A stretch of DNA of 64,000 nt from a virus. The notes below the pieces were generated by a model, which saw only the letters and a list, made by a program, of their open reading frames with translations, made no database searches and was not told where the DNA came from. Made by a program: the position numbers and the translations under genes. Positions 16,883-25,943 of this stretch are shown here, piece after piece. The first letter of the stretch is position 1; each line of letters begins with the position of its first letter. The stretch lies in the IMG/VR virus record IMGVR_UViG_3300034071_002652, positions 1-64,000 of that record, one strand, 5' to 3'.

Positions 16883-18982
16883 ATGAAAAAAATCTTTTTT
16901 ACGTTATTCACTCTCATTTCTTTAGTGGGATTTTCACAATCAGACCCATGTGGATTTGACCACATTAAAATGATGGGAATGATTGATACGGTTGCGTATC
17001 ATGGACCCACTTACCAAGGAAATAGAGATCAAATATTCACCATTCCTGTTGTGTTTCATGTCATCCACTTGGGTGAAGATGTAGGTGTTGGAACAAACAT
17101 TTCTGATGAACAGATATTGGACGCTCTTAGAATTGTAAATGAAGATTTAAGGAAGATACCAGGAACAAATGGTGATGGTGATGGGGTTGATACTGAAATT
17201 GAACTTTGTTTGGCTCGGAGGGATCCGAATGGAATTCCCACAAATGGAATTAATCGAGTAAATGGTAACCAATGGGTGGATTATCCTTTGTATGGTATTA
17301 GTTCGGCCCCTAATCAACCTGGTACCCAAGAAAATTTGATCAAAACGGCAACGAGTTGGGATCGTAGTAAGTATATGAATGTATGGATTGTTTCGGAAAT
17401 CCAAGGGAATAATGGAAACGGAGGAGTTCAAGGGTATGCGTATTTCCCAACACCAAGTATTTTAGATGGAATTGTTCTTTTACATAATGTTGTTGGTTCG
17501 ATTGGTAATGTAAAAGAAACCCACAACAAAAGTAGGGTTTTTGTTCATGAGGTTGGTCATTATTTCGGATTATATCACACATTCGAAGGTTACACAAGTT
17601 GTTATAACGCATCAAATGAATCAGATTGTGTGGTACAGGGTGATAAAGTATGTGATACTCCACCGACCATCAGTAATTCATCATGTTATCCAAGTTTCAG
17701 TGATTGTTCTATCACACAAAAAGAGAACTACATGGATTATACCAATCAGGATTGTAGAAACATGTTTACTCAAGGTCAGAAGTCAAGAATGAGAAGTAAT
17801 TATGGTTTATTTCATTACACTCGACAGGGGTTAATTGAAAGTGATGGATGTGTTCCTTTGGACTATACAAATTTAACTCTTACCGAACCAACATATTTTT
17901 TACATTGTGAGACACCATCAATTATACCACAAGTAAGAATTACAAATACCGGTGGTAATTCAATCAATTCATTTCAAGTGTCTTGTAATGTTTCAGAGAC
18001 AGGGTATAATCATACTATGACATGGGAATCAAATCAAAGTTTTGAAACTGGTGACTATGTTATTTTGACTTTTCCTTCGGTGGCAAATGACTATATGAGT
18101 GGAACTATTAATTTTAGTTTAGTAACTGAAGATTTTTACACCGAAGATAACCAAGTTGACAAATATTTTATTTCTGAACCATCACAAGAAGTCACGTTGG
18201 TGATATCAACTGATTATTTTGGTAATTGGATAAATTGGCAATTCACAGATGAAAATGATCAAGTTGTGTGGGAGGGAGGGAATTATCCAAATGCCGACAC
18301 TTTGCCTTATTTTGAAATTAATTGCCTACCCGCTGGCTGTTATACCTTAACAATTCAAGATCCCTTAAGTGATATAGGTTTTATGGAATTATTGAGTGGT
18401 GACGGTCAAACAATCCAATATTATGGACCCAATAGTGGAACTCCACTTGTAATTAATTTTTGTTTGGATGATGTTGATGCTGAAACTTGTGTTGATAGTA
18501 ATTTTAATTGGATTTGTGATTATGACGAAATTTTACAGATCTTAGGATGTACTGATCCTATTGCTTGTAATTTTAATCCGGTGGCCAACATGGATTCAGG
18601 AGAATGTTATTACAGTGGTGAAGTTTATGATTGTTTTGGTGGTTGCAACTTGGATATTGATCTTGACGGTATTTGTGACCAATTGGAAATTTTGGGTTGT
18701 GTGGATCCAACCTCATGTAATTACAATGAAGAAGCAACTGAAAACTTTGAATGTCAATATCCCATCTTTGGATATTCTTGTGATGGGGTACCTTTAAGTT
18801 CATTAAATACTGTTACTGGCATTATCGAACTTATTAAGTTGGATGTTGTTCAAAAAATTATTGTCTATGATATTTTGGGTAGAGAAATAGATATTAACAA
18901 GATCACATCATCAGGTGTTTACTTAGTTAATATACATTTTAGAAATGGCACAATCAGAACTCACAAAGTTCATTTGAATTGA
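16883..18982 (+). CDS. secreted M43-family metalloprotease with T9SS sorting domain
   Basis: The 699-residue protein has a signal peptide (MKKIFFTLFTLISLVGFSQS). The catalytic domain has the zinc motif HEVGHYFGLYH near residue 222 and a Met-turn region (NYMDY near 287), which fits M43/cytophagalysin-type peptidases. A beta-rich region follows, then two Cys-rich GC(T/V)DPxxCNxN repeats around residues 555-640. The last 50 residues (VYDILGREIDINK, GVYLVNI, KVHLN) match a type A T9SS C-terminal sorting domain. It should be exported through the host T9SS and act at the cell surface or outside. A host-type promoter drives it. Confidence 0.85.
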   Translation: MKKIFFTLFTLISLVGFSQSDPCGFDHIKMMGMIDTVAYHGPTYQGNRDQIFTIPVVFHVIHLGEDVGVGTNISDEQILDALRIVNEDLRKIPGTNGDGDGVDTEIELCLARRDPNGIPTNGINRVNGNQWVDYPLYGISSAPNQPGTQENLIKTATSWDRSKYMNVWIVSEIQGNNGNGGVQGYAYFPTPSILDGIVLLHNVVGSIGNVKETHNKSRVFVHEVGHYFGLYHTFEGYTSCYNASNESDCVVQGDKVCDTPPTISNSSCYPSFSDCSITQKENYMDYTNQDCRNMFTQGQKSRMRSNYGLFHYTRQGLIESDGCVPLDYTNLTLTEPTYFLHCETPSIIPQVRITNTGGNSINSFQVSCNVSETGYNHTMTWESNQSFETGDYVILTFPSVANDYMSGTINFSLVTEDFYTEDNQVDKYFISEPSQEVTLVISTDYFGNWINWQFTDENDQVVWEGGNYPNADTLPYFEINCLPAGCYTLTIQDPLSDIGFMELLSGDGQTIQYYGPNSGTPLVINFCLDDVDAETCVDSNFNWICDYDEILQILGCTDPIACNFNPVANMDSGECYYSGEVYDCFGGCNLDIDLDGICDQLEILGCVDPTSCNYNEEATENFECQYPIFGYSCDGVPLSSLNTVTGIIELIKLDVVQKIIVYDILGREIDINKITSSGVYLVNIHFRNGTIRTHKVHLN

Positions 18983-19004
18983 TCTGATTCTAATTTCCAA
19001 TAAT

Positions 19005-19256
19005 TCAAAGAGGGGGGGTTTCCTCCTCTTTTTTTCTTTCCATTACTTTTGTAAATCTTTCCGATGCGGTGAATCCGATACCGGCGGCAACTACATACAT
19101 CATATCATCCCAAACATATTCAGGGATGTCAATTTCCATAAAAACGTCAACTAAAAAAGCAACAGACAGGAGTAAAAACGCTCCTACTGTTACAAATCTT
19201 TTTGATGAAAACTGACCATCTTGGTCTCTCATCATTTCTTTGAAGTATTCAATCAT
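19005..19256 (-). CDS. holin-like small membrane protein
   Basis: The 83-residue protein begins MIEYFKEMMRDQDGQFSSKR, has two membrane spans (about residues 22-42 and 50-68) and a charged C-terminal tail (KKEEETPPL). This size and topology match small phage holin-like proteins, and the DGQFSSKRF motif recurs in such proteins. It is not beside the cell-wall hydrolases (26806, 29420), so the lysis role is inference. Confidence 0.55.
   Translation of the reverse strand: MIEYFKEMMRDQDGQFSSKRFVTVGAFLLLSVAFLVDVFMEIDIPEYVWDDMMYVVAAGIGFTASERFTKVMERKKEEETPPL
19006..19031 (+). terminator. terminator after the metalloprotease gene
   Basis: AAAGAGG and CCTCTTT pair around a G-rich loop and are followed by a T tract. 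It overlaps the 3' end of the convergent minus gene. Confidence 0.6.
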
Positions 19257-19334
19257 TCCCTTTTTTATTTATAAATATTTTTGATTTTGATTTAATCTTA
19301 ATATGGAAAAAATATATAATCATACTTTGTCAGA

Positions 19335-19341
19335 TATTTAT
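19335..19341 (+). promoter_or_regulatory. TATTTAT box
   Basis: TATTTAT then ATAAAAAAAGGAACAAA leads to the ATG at 19359. Confidence 0.45.
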
Positions 19342-19358
19342 ATAAAAAAAGGAACAAA

Positions 19359-19994
19359 ATGAAACATTTGATTTTTACAATTCTTTTGGTGTCTGCGACA
19401 AATTTTTTAAAGTCCCAAGCACCCTGTGATTTACATCTACAAAACGTAGAGTTCAATTCACAAACAACTAATCCACAACCAATTCTAACCATTAAAAACG
19501 TTGGAACTGAACCGATCACAACTGCTCAAATTCAATGGGGTCTCTTGGAGGACACTCAAAGTATTTGGCCGTTCAGTTCTTCGGCGTGGGGGGGTGTGTT
19601 ACAACCGGATGAGGTTACAACACTTACAATGCCTGAGATTTCAGTACCCCAAGGTTCTTGGACTTATGTCTTTAGAATTATTGCGTTAAATAACTTTAAC
19701 CCAAACTTTGGGCCGTGTGTTGGTATCGACGACCATCCTAATGATAATATGTTGTTTGTTGAAATTCATATGGACGAAGATGGATGTATTGATGATGATG
19801 GAGATGGATTCTGTGATGAAATAGTTTCATCTGTTGAAACAATATCATCGGTTATCCATGTAAGTTCTGTTGAATATTTTGACTTGTTGGGTATAAAAGT
19901 AAACTTTGAAACCTTACAAAATAACAGAATTTATATTAAGAAAATAACTTTTGAAGATGGATCAGTTAAAACTGAAAAAATTATTAAATCATGA
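19359..19994 (+). CDS. secreted protein with T9SS type A sorting domain
   Basis: The 211-residue protein has a signal peptide (MKHLIFTILLVSATNFLKSQ), a CARDB-like beta domain (LTIKNVGTEPITTAQIQW), an acidic calcium-binding-like segment (DEDGCIDDDGDGFCDE near residue 137) and a C-terminal sorting domain (VEYFDLLGIKV, NRIYIKKI, KTEKIIK). It should be exported and anchored by the host T9SS. It overlaps the following lipoprotein gene by four bases. Confidence 0.75.
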   Translation: MKHLIFTILLVSATNFLKSQAPCDLHLQNVEFNSQTTNPQPILTIKNVGTEPITTAQIQWGLLEDTQSIWPFSSSAWGGVLQPDEVTTLTMPEISVPQGSWTYVFRIIALNNFNPNFGPCVGIDDHPNDNMLFVEIHMDEDGCIDDDGDGFCDEIVSSVETISSVIHVSSVEYFDLLGIKVNFETLQNNRIYIKKITFEDGSVKTEKIIKS

Positions 19995-20299
19995 AAAACA
20001 TTATATTGATAGTGTTATCAGTGATTTTTCTATCTTCTTGTATTACCTTAGAAGACATTCAATCAAAACCACAGGATTGGACGATTGAACCTGTACTCGT
20101 ATTAGAATGGGATGGTCAAACTCCTGCTAATAGATGGTATTCAATTATTGAGTTGGGTAAAGTAGACACAACTGTTAACGGAGTTCCTTACATAATTAGA
20201 GAAGTTTATATTCAGGAGGGTGATAGTACAAAAAAGGTTTTAATGATTGAAGCTGAATTAGATGAAACCTATAAAATTACCAAAGAAATGTTCAAGTGA
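19991..20299 (+). CDS. putative lipoprotein
   Basis: The 102-residue protein has a lipobox (VIFLSSC, Cys17) after a short hydrophobic signal. The mature part is a small alpha/beta domain of no recognised family. Four-base overlaps with both neighbours place it in a three-gene secreted-protein operon. Confidence 0.75.
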   Translation: MKNIILIVLSVIFLSSCITLEDIQSKPQDWTIEPVLVLEWDGQTPANRWYSIIELGKVDTTVNGVPYIIREVYIQEGDSTKKVLMIEAELDETYKITKEMFK

Positions 20300-22434
20300 G
20301 GATATTACTATCCATACTATTTTTAATATTAGGTGTTAATTTATACTCCCAATGTGATGTTATTATCCAACCTGGAACACTCCAAAAGATAGATGTTGAT
20401 CCTGGTGTTAAGTTTAGTTTTACAATAAAAAATAATGGAACTACACCTTTTCAAAACGGGACATTCCATCTTTCTTTTGGGTGGTTGGATTCACCAATGA
20501 ATCCTCAATCCGTTTGGAATATCAATTTAAGCGCACCCATTCAACCAAATGGTACTTTACAAATAACTACACCAGTTTTTGATATACCAACCCCCCAAAA
20601 CGCAACAGAGTGGCCTTTTTGGGATGAAATCACAGGACCCAACGGTTGGCCAAACCCAAACTATGGTCCTTTGATGGTTTACTTGAATGGATGTTTTATA
20701 AATGCTCAAACCATAAACTCATTCCTACCTTTGAGTGATGATTGTCCAAATATCAATCAGGATCAATTTTGTGATTGTAATTTTGAACTCTATGATTTCA
20801 GGACAGAACCTGAAATGGAATTAGATGTTGTTGTCCATAGTGATTATAATTGTTTTTCTGTAGGATATCCACCTGGTCCGAACAACTTCAACCTTAATAA
20901 TCCTGGATTTTATAACATGACCATTGGTATAAATAGTTTGTTAGAAGACAACTGTGGACCATCTCCTAATCAAGGACATACTTATCTTCATTTTACCTCA
21001 TCTTATTTACCTGATTATGTTTTGGGGGATACAATCACTCTCGATTTAGACCAAGCATCAAATTATCCATTAATAACATGTCTTCAAGAATCTTATAATC
21101 AAGGTAATTTCGATAATTGTTATGAAGTAGTATTATGGCAAATAAATAATAGTTCCAGTTTGATTTCACCAAATACGTTCGAAGTTACAATTGGTGATAA
21201 TATAATTCGTGTAGATGAGAATTGTCAAACGGTTGTGGATGTTACTGACTTATCTATTGATTCCTTTTCTTACGACATAATAGGATGTGATGTAGGTTCA
21301 CCATATGCTGCTATGAACATTACACTATCCAACCAAGGTAATACAACTATAACCAATTTCTGTTTGAATTTGGATATTCTTCCTGATGGTATACCTGGTG
21401 AACAATATTGTTTTTCTAATTTAAATATTTTACCTGGTCAAACTTATGTGGTTGAGGTAAACGGAGGTATATCATCAAATGGTGTTACTTCTATCTCTAT
21501 CGAAACACCGAATGATGTAATTGTAACGAATAATTCTTTTGTAACAATAATTGACTTACCTTGTTATGGTTGTACTATAAGTTCAGCAATAAACTATGAT
21601 CCTTTTGCAACGGTTGATGACGGATCTTGTATTATGCCCGTTCCAGGTTGTATGGATCCTTTGGCGAATAATTATAATCCAAATGCAACTGTTGACGATG
21701 GTTCTTGTACTTATGATGTTTTTGGTTGTACCGATCCTTTAGCGAATAACTTCAATCCTGATGCAAATACAGATGACGGATCTTGTTTATATGATGTCTT
21801 TGGATGTACTGATCCATCGGCAAATAATTATAACCCTAACGCAACTGTTGACGATGGTTCTTGTACTTACGACCCAATTTTGATTTTCGGATGTACTGAC
21901 CAATTAGCAAATAACTATGATCCAAATGCCAATACTGATGATGGATCATGTAATTATGATATTTTTGGTTGTACGGATCCCGAAGCAAATAACTACAACC
22001 CAAATGCGAACATAGAAGATGGATCTTGTACATACGATCCTGAAATTATATTTGGTTGTACCGATCCAACGGCCCTTAACTTTGATCCATTTGCAAACTC
22101 TGACGATGGGACTTGTATTTATGAAATTGATATTTGTGAGGAAGCGGATTTACATACATTCGTACCAAATGTTATAACACCAAACAATGACGGATTAAAC
22201 GATGTTTGGAGAGTGGTTACTCAGTCAGACTGTTGGAGAACTTGGAAAACTCAAATCTATAACAGATGGGGCAGTTTGATTTGGGAATCTGAAGACCCCG
22301 ATGCCGTGTGGAACGCAAGTAATAGTGGAAGTGTCTACTTTGTTTCCGATGGAATTTATGTGTATACTATTACAGGGGTTGCTTGGAATAACAAACCAAT
22401 TCAAAAATCAGGTTACGTTACAATAATGAGGTAA
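20296..22434 (+). CDS. large secreted repeat protein with T9SS type B (CHU_C) domain
   Basis: The 712-residue protein uses a GTG start overlapping the upstream stop. It has a signal peptide (ending LYSQ near residue 19), beta-rich CARDB-like domains, and seven Cys-rich repeats of about 26 residues of the form GCTDPxANNxNPxAxxDDGSC (about residues 430-610). The C-terminus (TFVPNVITPNNDGLNDVW through DGIYVYTITG) is a gliding-motility-associated CHU_C domain that targets proteins to T9SS. It is probably a surface adhesin or shield displayed on the infected cell. Confidence 0.85.
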   Translation: MRILLSILFLILGVNLYSQCDVIIQPGTLQKIDVDPGVKFSFTIKNNGTTPFQNGTFHLSFGWLDSPMNPQSVWNINLSAPIQPNGTLQITTPVFDIPTPQNATEWPFWDEITGPNGWPNPNYGPLMVYLNGCFINAQTINSFLPLSDDCPNINQDQFCDCNFELYDFRTEPEMELDVVVHSDYNCFSVGYPPGPNNFNLNNPGFYNMTIGINSLLEDNCGPSPNQGHTYLHFTSSYLPDYVLGDTITLDLDQASNYPLITCLQESYNQGNFDNCYEVVLWQINNSSSLISPNTFEVTIGDNIIRVDENCQTVVDVTDLSIDSFSYDIIGCDVGSPYAAMNITLSNQGNTTITNFCLNLDILPDGIPGEQYCFSNLNILPGQTYVVEVNGGISSNGVTSISIETPNDVIVTNNSFVTIIDLPCYGCTISSAINYDPFATVDDGSCIMPVPGCMDPLANNYNPNATVDDGSCTYDVFGCTDPLANNFNPDANTDDGSCLYDVFGCTDPSANNYNPNATVDDGSCTYDPILIFGCTDQLANNYDPNANTDDGSCNYDIFGCTDPEANNYNPNANIEDGSCTYDPEIIFGCTDPTALNFDPFANSDDGTCIYEIDICEEADLHTFVPNVITPNNDGLNDVWRVVTQSDCWRTWKTQIYNRWGSLIWESEDPDAVWNASNSGSVYFVSDGIYVYTITGVAWNNKPIQKSGYVTIMR
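21591..22130 (+). repeat. seven tandem ~78-base coding repeats
   Basis: The DNA encodes seven GCxDPxAxNxxPxAxxDDG(S/T)C units. Copies have diverged at synonymous sites, so the array is old or drifting rather than freshly expanded. Confidence 0.8.
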
Positions 22435-23097
22435 TTATTTTTTACCGAATTTGAAACCTATGGGTTCTCTATCTGAATTTTTAGCAATAGAAATCATTCT
22501 TTCGAATCTTTCAATCTCATCGTCTATTATTGTTCTCATCATATAAAGAGTTTCCAAATCAGAATGATTTTGAACACAGTTGATGAATTCATCTGCAGAG
22601 AAATTACATTCTCCGTATGGCTTTTCCTCTACTTCCTCCGATGATTCATTAATATTATTATTTTTTAATGGAATAACATCCTCTAATTCAATACCAGAAA
22701 CAACAGAATCATAAGTTTCTGTATCGAAAGAAGATCCCTCCCAATATTCAAAGTCACTGGAGTGAAAGTAATGTTCAACTTGTTCTTTATCGTAACCCTC
22801 TACTGTATCTTCATAATAAGTTCCTTGATACAGATTTTCTTTTACAACATAATGTAACCTATAGAGTTTTTTTTCAGGAATTATTACGTTGTCTTCTGAA
22901 AGAGTGCCATCTATTATATTTTTTTTATTAATTTTTAATAAAGCTACTACAAACCACTCATCCCAAAAGGGTACTGATTTTAAAATACTAGGTAAAGCTT
23001 CTATTTCATATAAATCCCAACTATTCCAAGTATCTTTGGTGATATGACCTTCACTATATAATAAATTTAAATATTTAACAAGAACCTTCTTATTCAT
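22435..23097 (-). CDS. hypothetical acidic protein
   Basis: The 220-residue protein begins MNKKVLVKYLNLLYSEGHIT and is rich in Glu, Asp and aromatic residues, with a helical C-terminus (LETLYMMRTIIDDEIERFER). It is convergent with the repeat protein with no gap between stops. A TATTTAT-type box lies upstream. No family is recognised. Confidence 0.65.
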   Translation of the reverse strand: MNKKVLVKYLNLLYSEGHITKDTWNSWDLYEIEALPSILKSVPFWDEWFVVALLKINKKNIIDGTLSEDNVIIPEKKLYRLHYVVKENLYQGTYYEDTVEGYDKEQVEHYFHSSDFEYWEGSSFDTETYDSVVSGIELEDVIPLKNNNINESSEEVEEKPYGECNFSADEFINCVQNHSDLETLYMMRTIIDDEIERFERMISIAKNSDREPIGFKFGKK

Positions 23098-23112
23098 AAC
23101 ATATATTTGAAT

Positions 23113-23119
23113 ATAAATA
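23113..23119 (-). promoter_or_regulatory. TATTTAT box
   Basis: On the minus strand GATATTTATATTCAAATATATGTT precedes, in two parts, the ATG at 23097. Confidence 0.45.
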
Positions 23120-23746
23120 TCACAAATATGTTTTGAGTGATGCTGAAAGTTGTGTTACTTCTTGAATAAATTCTTGATTAAACTTTCCGTCTGTAACAAT
23201 TTCTGAAGGTATAGAACTGAATACCCAATCCATACATAGGATACCAATCAAATGGTTCTTATCATCGAACATCGGTGTTGCCACGTGGGACTTGGTTCCA
23301 TTTCCTGTACATAGAGAACGAATTCCAATATCTTCGATTTCTTCCATATCCAAAAAGTAAGATTCATTCATCATAACTTGTTTCATATACCAAGCAAATA
23401 AACTAACAAGAACACCTTGATATTTTTCTGATTTTCTTTCTAACCCTTCAGAACATCTTTCATAAGTGATTGATGCTTTTTGCATAGATGATTCGGTATA
23501 AAAATTTCCTCCGTTATGGAATTGCCAAATATAAATTCTATCTGCGTGAAATTGTCTTCTTACATCTCTTAACGCTAAATGAATAATCTCATCTCTTTCG
23601 ATCTGCTCCATCAAATCCTCTTTGGATTTTTCCTTTCTCTTCTTATCTTCTTTTTTTCTGAAATAATCTTTACCAATCAACGCAACAATTATTGATGTAA
23701 TTGATGTCATAAAAATCACAAAATAATCATAGAATTCCATCCCCAA
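23120..23746 (-). CDS. membrane-anchored GAF-domain protein
   Basis: The 208-residue protein has one N-terminal membrane span (about residues 7-25), a charged coiled linker (KKEDKKRKEKSKEDL) and a GAF-like sensory domain with RIYIWQFHNGGNFY, a HVATPMFDDKNHLIGILCMD strand pair and a helical end. GAF domains bind small ligands or cyclic nucleotides. A phage-encoded sensor of a host second messenger is possible. Ligand is unknown. Confidence 0.65.
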   Translation of the reverse strand: MGMEFYDYFVIFMTSITSIIVALIGKDYFRKKEDKKRKEKSKEDLMEQIERDEIIHLALRDVRRQFHADRIYIWQFHNGGNFYTESSMQKASITYERCSEGLERKSEKYQGVLVSLFAWYMKQVMMNESYFLDMEEIEDIGIRSLCTGNGTKSHVATPMFDDKNHLIGILCMDWVFSSIPSEIVTDGKFNQEFIQEVTQLSASLKTYL

Positions 23747-23758
23747 TAAATTTTATTT

Positions 23759-23765
23759 ATAAATA
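23759..23765 (-). promoter_or_regulatory. TATTTAT box
   Basis: On the minus strand ATATTTATAAATAAAATT lies just upstream of the ATG at 23746. Confidence 0.45.
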
Positions 23766-23859
23766 TATCGGGATTTTATTAATTCTTGAAAATGACTAAA
23801 TTTGTTTTAAAAGATAATGTATATGAACTTTGTTCGTCTGAATTTATATTCAATTCGTC

Positions 23860-24255
23860 TTATTTTTTATGACCAACATTCCACAACATATCAATTCCAT
23901 AGGCATTACAGAAACCTTTTTCAGGTAGAATATCTTCATCCATATCTCCACCATTTGCAAATGCAATTTTCATGGTTGGATAGAGTTGTTTGACTTTTGT
24001 TAATAGATCTACAGCAGTTCCGTCCATATCGTTGAAATGAATAACTTCATCTATGTACTTAACTGCACGGAGAATGTGGGACCTGTCAGCCCAACAATAA
24101 TTTACTTTACCATTTTTTGAAACCAACCATTCGTCAGAATTCAATCCCAAGATGACTTTATATCCCATATGTTTTGCGGCTCTGAATAAATTGATATGTC
24201 CTCTATGGATGGGATCAAAACCGCCAAAAATAACTACTATATCGTATGTTTTCAT
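23860..24255 (-). CDS. cytidylyltransferase-like nucleotidyltransferase
   Basis: The 131-residue protein is a compact HxGH nucleotidyltransferase: GGFDPIHRGHINLFRAAK at residues 11-28 gives the phosphate loop with H17 and HRGH. The late part lacks the classic ISSTxIR form. Such enzymes couple CTP or ATP to glycerol-3-phosphate, phosphoethanolamine or heptose-1-phosphate. It could supply a nucleotide-activated substrate for the glycan island. Confidence 0.75.
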   Translation of the reverse strand: MKTYDIVVIFGGFDPIHRGHINLFRAAKHMGYKVILGLNSDEWLVSKNGKVNYCWADRSHILRAVKYIDEVIHFNDMDGTAVDLLTKVKQLYPTMKIAFANGGDMDEDILPEKGFCNAYGIDMLWNVGHKK

Positions 24256-24292
24256 TTTAAAACTAAGAGGTCAGTTGTAACCGACCATTTTG

Positions 24293-24379
24293 CGGAGAGA
24301 GAGGGATTCGAACCCCCGGTACCCTTTCAGGTACGTCTGATTTCAAGTCAGGTGCATTGAACCGCTCTGCCATCTCTCC
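24293..24379 (-). tRNA. tRNA-Ser (UGA)
   Basis: The acceptor GGAGAGA pairs with TCTCTCC, the anticodon loop is CTTGAAA, a long variable arm is present and the discriminator is G, as expected for tRNA-Ser. No CCA is encoded. Confidence 0.95.
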
Positions 24380-24386
24380 TGAAAAA

Positions 24387-24734
24387 TCACAACTCTTCGA
24401 TTCGTTTTGCTTTGTCGTCTATCACAAGATCGAAATGAGGTTTGTGTTCTCCACCACACTTAAGATAGTTGAACTTACATCCCCAGTCAACAAGTTGCTT
24501 CAATGTAAATTCAGTATAATCTAAACCTGAGGTAGACCCCCTCGCCGTCCAATAAACTACAATCCAACCCTCCTCGAAGAGTTTGTTGATTTTTTTTATG
24601 TTGTCAAAGTTGGGTTCTGCCAAGTCATACCGACGAATACCTGAATAAAAACAAATGGTTTCATCAATATCAACGAACGCTGTTTTAGCATTTCCCTCCT
24701 CTGTGAATCTTTTTGACTCTTGAAATTCTATCAT
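24387..24734 (-). CDS. HAD-family phosphatase-like protein
   Basis: The 115-residue protein contains FVDIDETIC (DxDxT motif I), YWTARG (motif II Thr/Ser region) and VIDDKA (motif IV acidic pair), in the order of small HAD phosphatases linked to capsule or nucleotide-sugar genes. It overlaps the upstream gene's 3' end by 50 bases, so an internal start is possible but would remove little before motif I. Confidence 0.7.
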   Translation of the reverse strand: MIEFQESKRFTEEGNAKTAFVDIDETICFYSGIRRYDLAEPNFDNIKKINKLFEEGWIVVYWTARGSTSGLDYTEFTLKQLVDWGCKFNYLKCGGEHKPHFDLVIDDKAKRIEEL

Positions 24735-25080
24735 CTTTTCTGTGATTCTTATAGTTGTTTATGAGTGTTGAAATATTTAATCTTCCGACGGGGTTAGAAC
24801 TCTGAATTCCGTAAGGTGGAGGATTGAGATTATTATCCAAACAATACTCCACCATCCAAATTGCCGCATCATACCCCGTCTTTTCTTTTTTGGTCTCACC
24901 CAAATCGTGGTCAAAACAAACCCCGTCAGGAAGACCATTTATCTTAATCCATGAAATAAACTCTTTGTAATTCTTAACCCATGTAACTTCAACATCTGTT
25001 CCAATAGGTGAGAACGAGAGCCAGTTCATATTAGGATCTAAAGGATTTCTCAAATCATCGAGCCAAAGTAGTTTTTTCAT
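24685..25080 (-). CDS. cyclic-phosphate processing receiver-like protein
   Basis: The 131-residue protein begins KKLLWLDDLRNP and has CFDHDLG near residue 69, then GYDAAIWMVEYC. This arrangement recalls the receiver-like domain proposed to act with 2',3'-cyclic-phosphate RNA processing. With the HAD protein it overlaps, it could be part of a nucleic-acid end-repair set (inference). Confidence 0.6.
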   Translation of the reverse strand: MKKLLWLDDLRNPLDPNMNWLSFSPIGTDVEVTWVKNYKEFISWIKINGLPDGVCFDHDLGETKKEKTGYDAAIWMVEYCLDNNLNPPPYGIQSSNPVGRLNISTLINNYKNHRKDDRISRVKKIHRGGKC

Positions 25081-25137
25081 TGGGGTAGTTGTTAGAGGAC
25101 GTAAAGGTAAGTATTTGAATCCAAAAAAACAAAACCT

Positions 25138-25245
25138 TTAACAAAATAAAATTACCAAAAGTGTCAATGTTATTACTCCGATCATAGCATAATATGCTGT
25201 GTCTTCGGAAAATTTAATCTGTCTATCCCTCGTGCTTTTCGACAT
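25138..25245 (-). CDS. very small membrane protein
   Basis: This 35-residue ORF (MSKSTRDRQIKFSEDTAYYA, then a hydrophobic tail ending LLVILFC) has a basic head and one span. It overlaps the end of the upstream membrane gene by 23 bases. Confidence 0.5.
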   Translation of the reverse strand: MSKSTRDRQIKFSEDTAYYAMIGVITLTLLVILFC

Positions 25246-25601
25246 CAGAATTTTTGAAAATCAAAGTTAGGTTCAAAATCAAGAAAGACAAATTCACAAT
25301 ACCTACAATAACTGGTTGTTCCACGAATGCGGCTGTCAAATTACCGATAATTGCAAAGACCATAATTTCTGTCAAATGGGTTGGGAATAGTGCATTGACC
25401 CTTTTGAAGACACTAGCGAGATTAAAATAGATAGCCAAAGACATTAGAATTGCAAAAACTACTACAAGTCCATAATCTTCGAGTTTCATATAATAACCTA
25501 ATCCATAACCCATAAGGTATGCCAAGATACTTGAAAGAAAGTAACGACCGAGAAAAACTGAACCACTAATGGTTCCACTAAGTTGAAGATATTTTTTCAT
25601 A
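25223..25601 (-). CDS. multi-pass membrane protein
   Basis: The 126-residue protein (start MKKYLQLSGTISGSVFLGRY) has about four membrane spans. I use the ATG at 25601, four bases after the stop of the upstream lipoprotein gene; a GTG start 17 bases earlier would overlap it. No family is firmly recognised. Confidence 0.6.
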
Positions 25602-25604
25602 TTA

Positions 25605-25796
25605 TTACCAATGTGCACTACAAGGAACTTCTTTCTTGCCGAACAAGAAATCTTTAGGTGCGTGACCCGAATGGATCACTTGAACGTCTCGTTGACGAAC
25701 CATTTTTCGTTTTCCGTTTTGGTATACATATCCGCCCGAAGCACAGGATTGTAATACCAACATCACCAAACCAAACAACCAAATTGTATATTTCAT
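25605..25796 (-). CDS. small putative lipoprotein
   Basis: The 63-residue protein has a lipobox (LVLQSCAS, Cys18) and a short basic mature part ending PCSAHW. Small lipoproteins next to membrane proteins may form spanin-like or exclusion functions, but this is not shown. Confidence 0.65.
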   Translation of the reverse strand: MKYTIWLFGLVMLVLQSCASGGYVYQNGKRKMVRQRDVQVIHSGHAPKDFLFGKKEVPCSAHW

Positions 25797-25812
25797 ATCA
25801 GATCAAGATTAG

Positions 25813-25884
25813 TACCCCCACCTGGACTCGAACCAGGAATAGAACTTTAGAAGAATTCGGTTATTTCCCTTTAACTATGGGGGC
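25813..25884 (-). tRNA. tRNA-Arg (UCU)
   Basis: The acceptor GCCCCCA pairs with TGGGGGT; the anticodon stem GAATT/AGTTC encloses CTTCTAA; the T-loop is TTCGAGT and the discriminator A. It reads AGA, a codon favoured in AT-rich genes. Confidence 0.95.
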
Positions 25885-25943
25885 TTATTTTTTTTATGCT
25901 TTCAACACGACAAAGTTAGGTGATTTTTTCCAAAAAACCAAAT

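Noticed and set aside
21591-22130. CRISPR or minisatellite
   Set aside because: Repeats are diverged coding units of a Cys-rich domain within one open frame.
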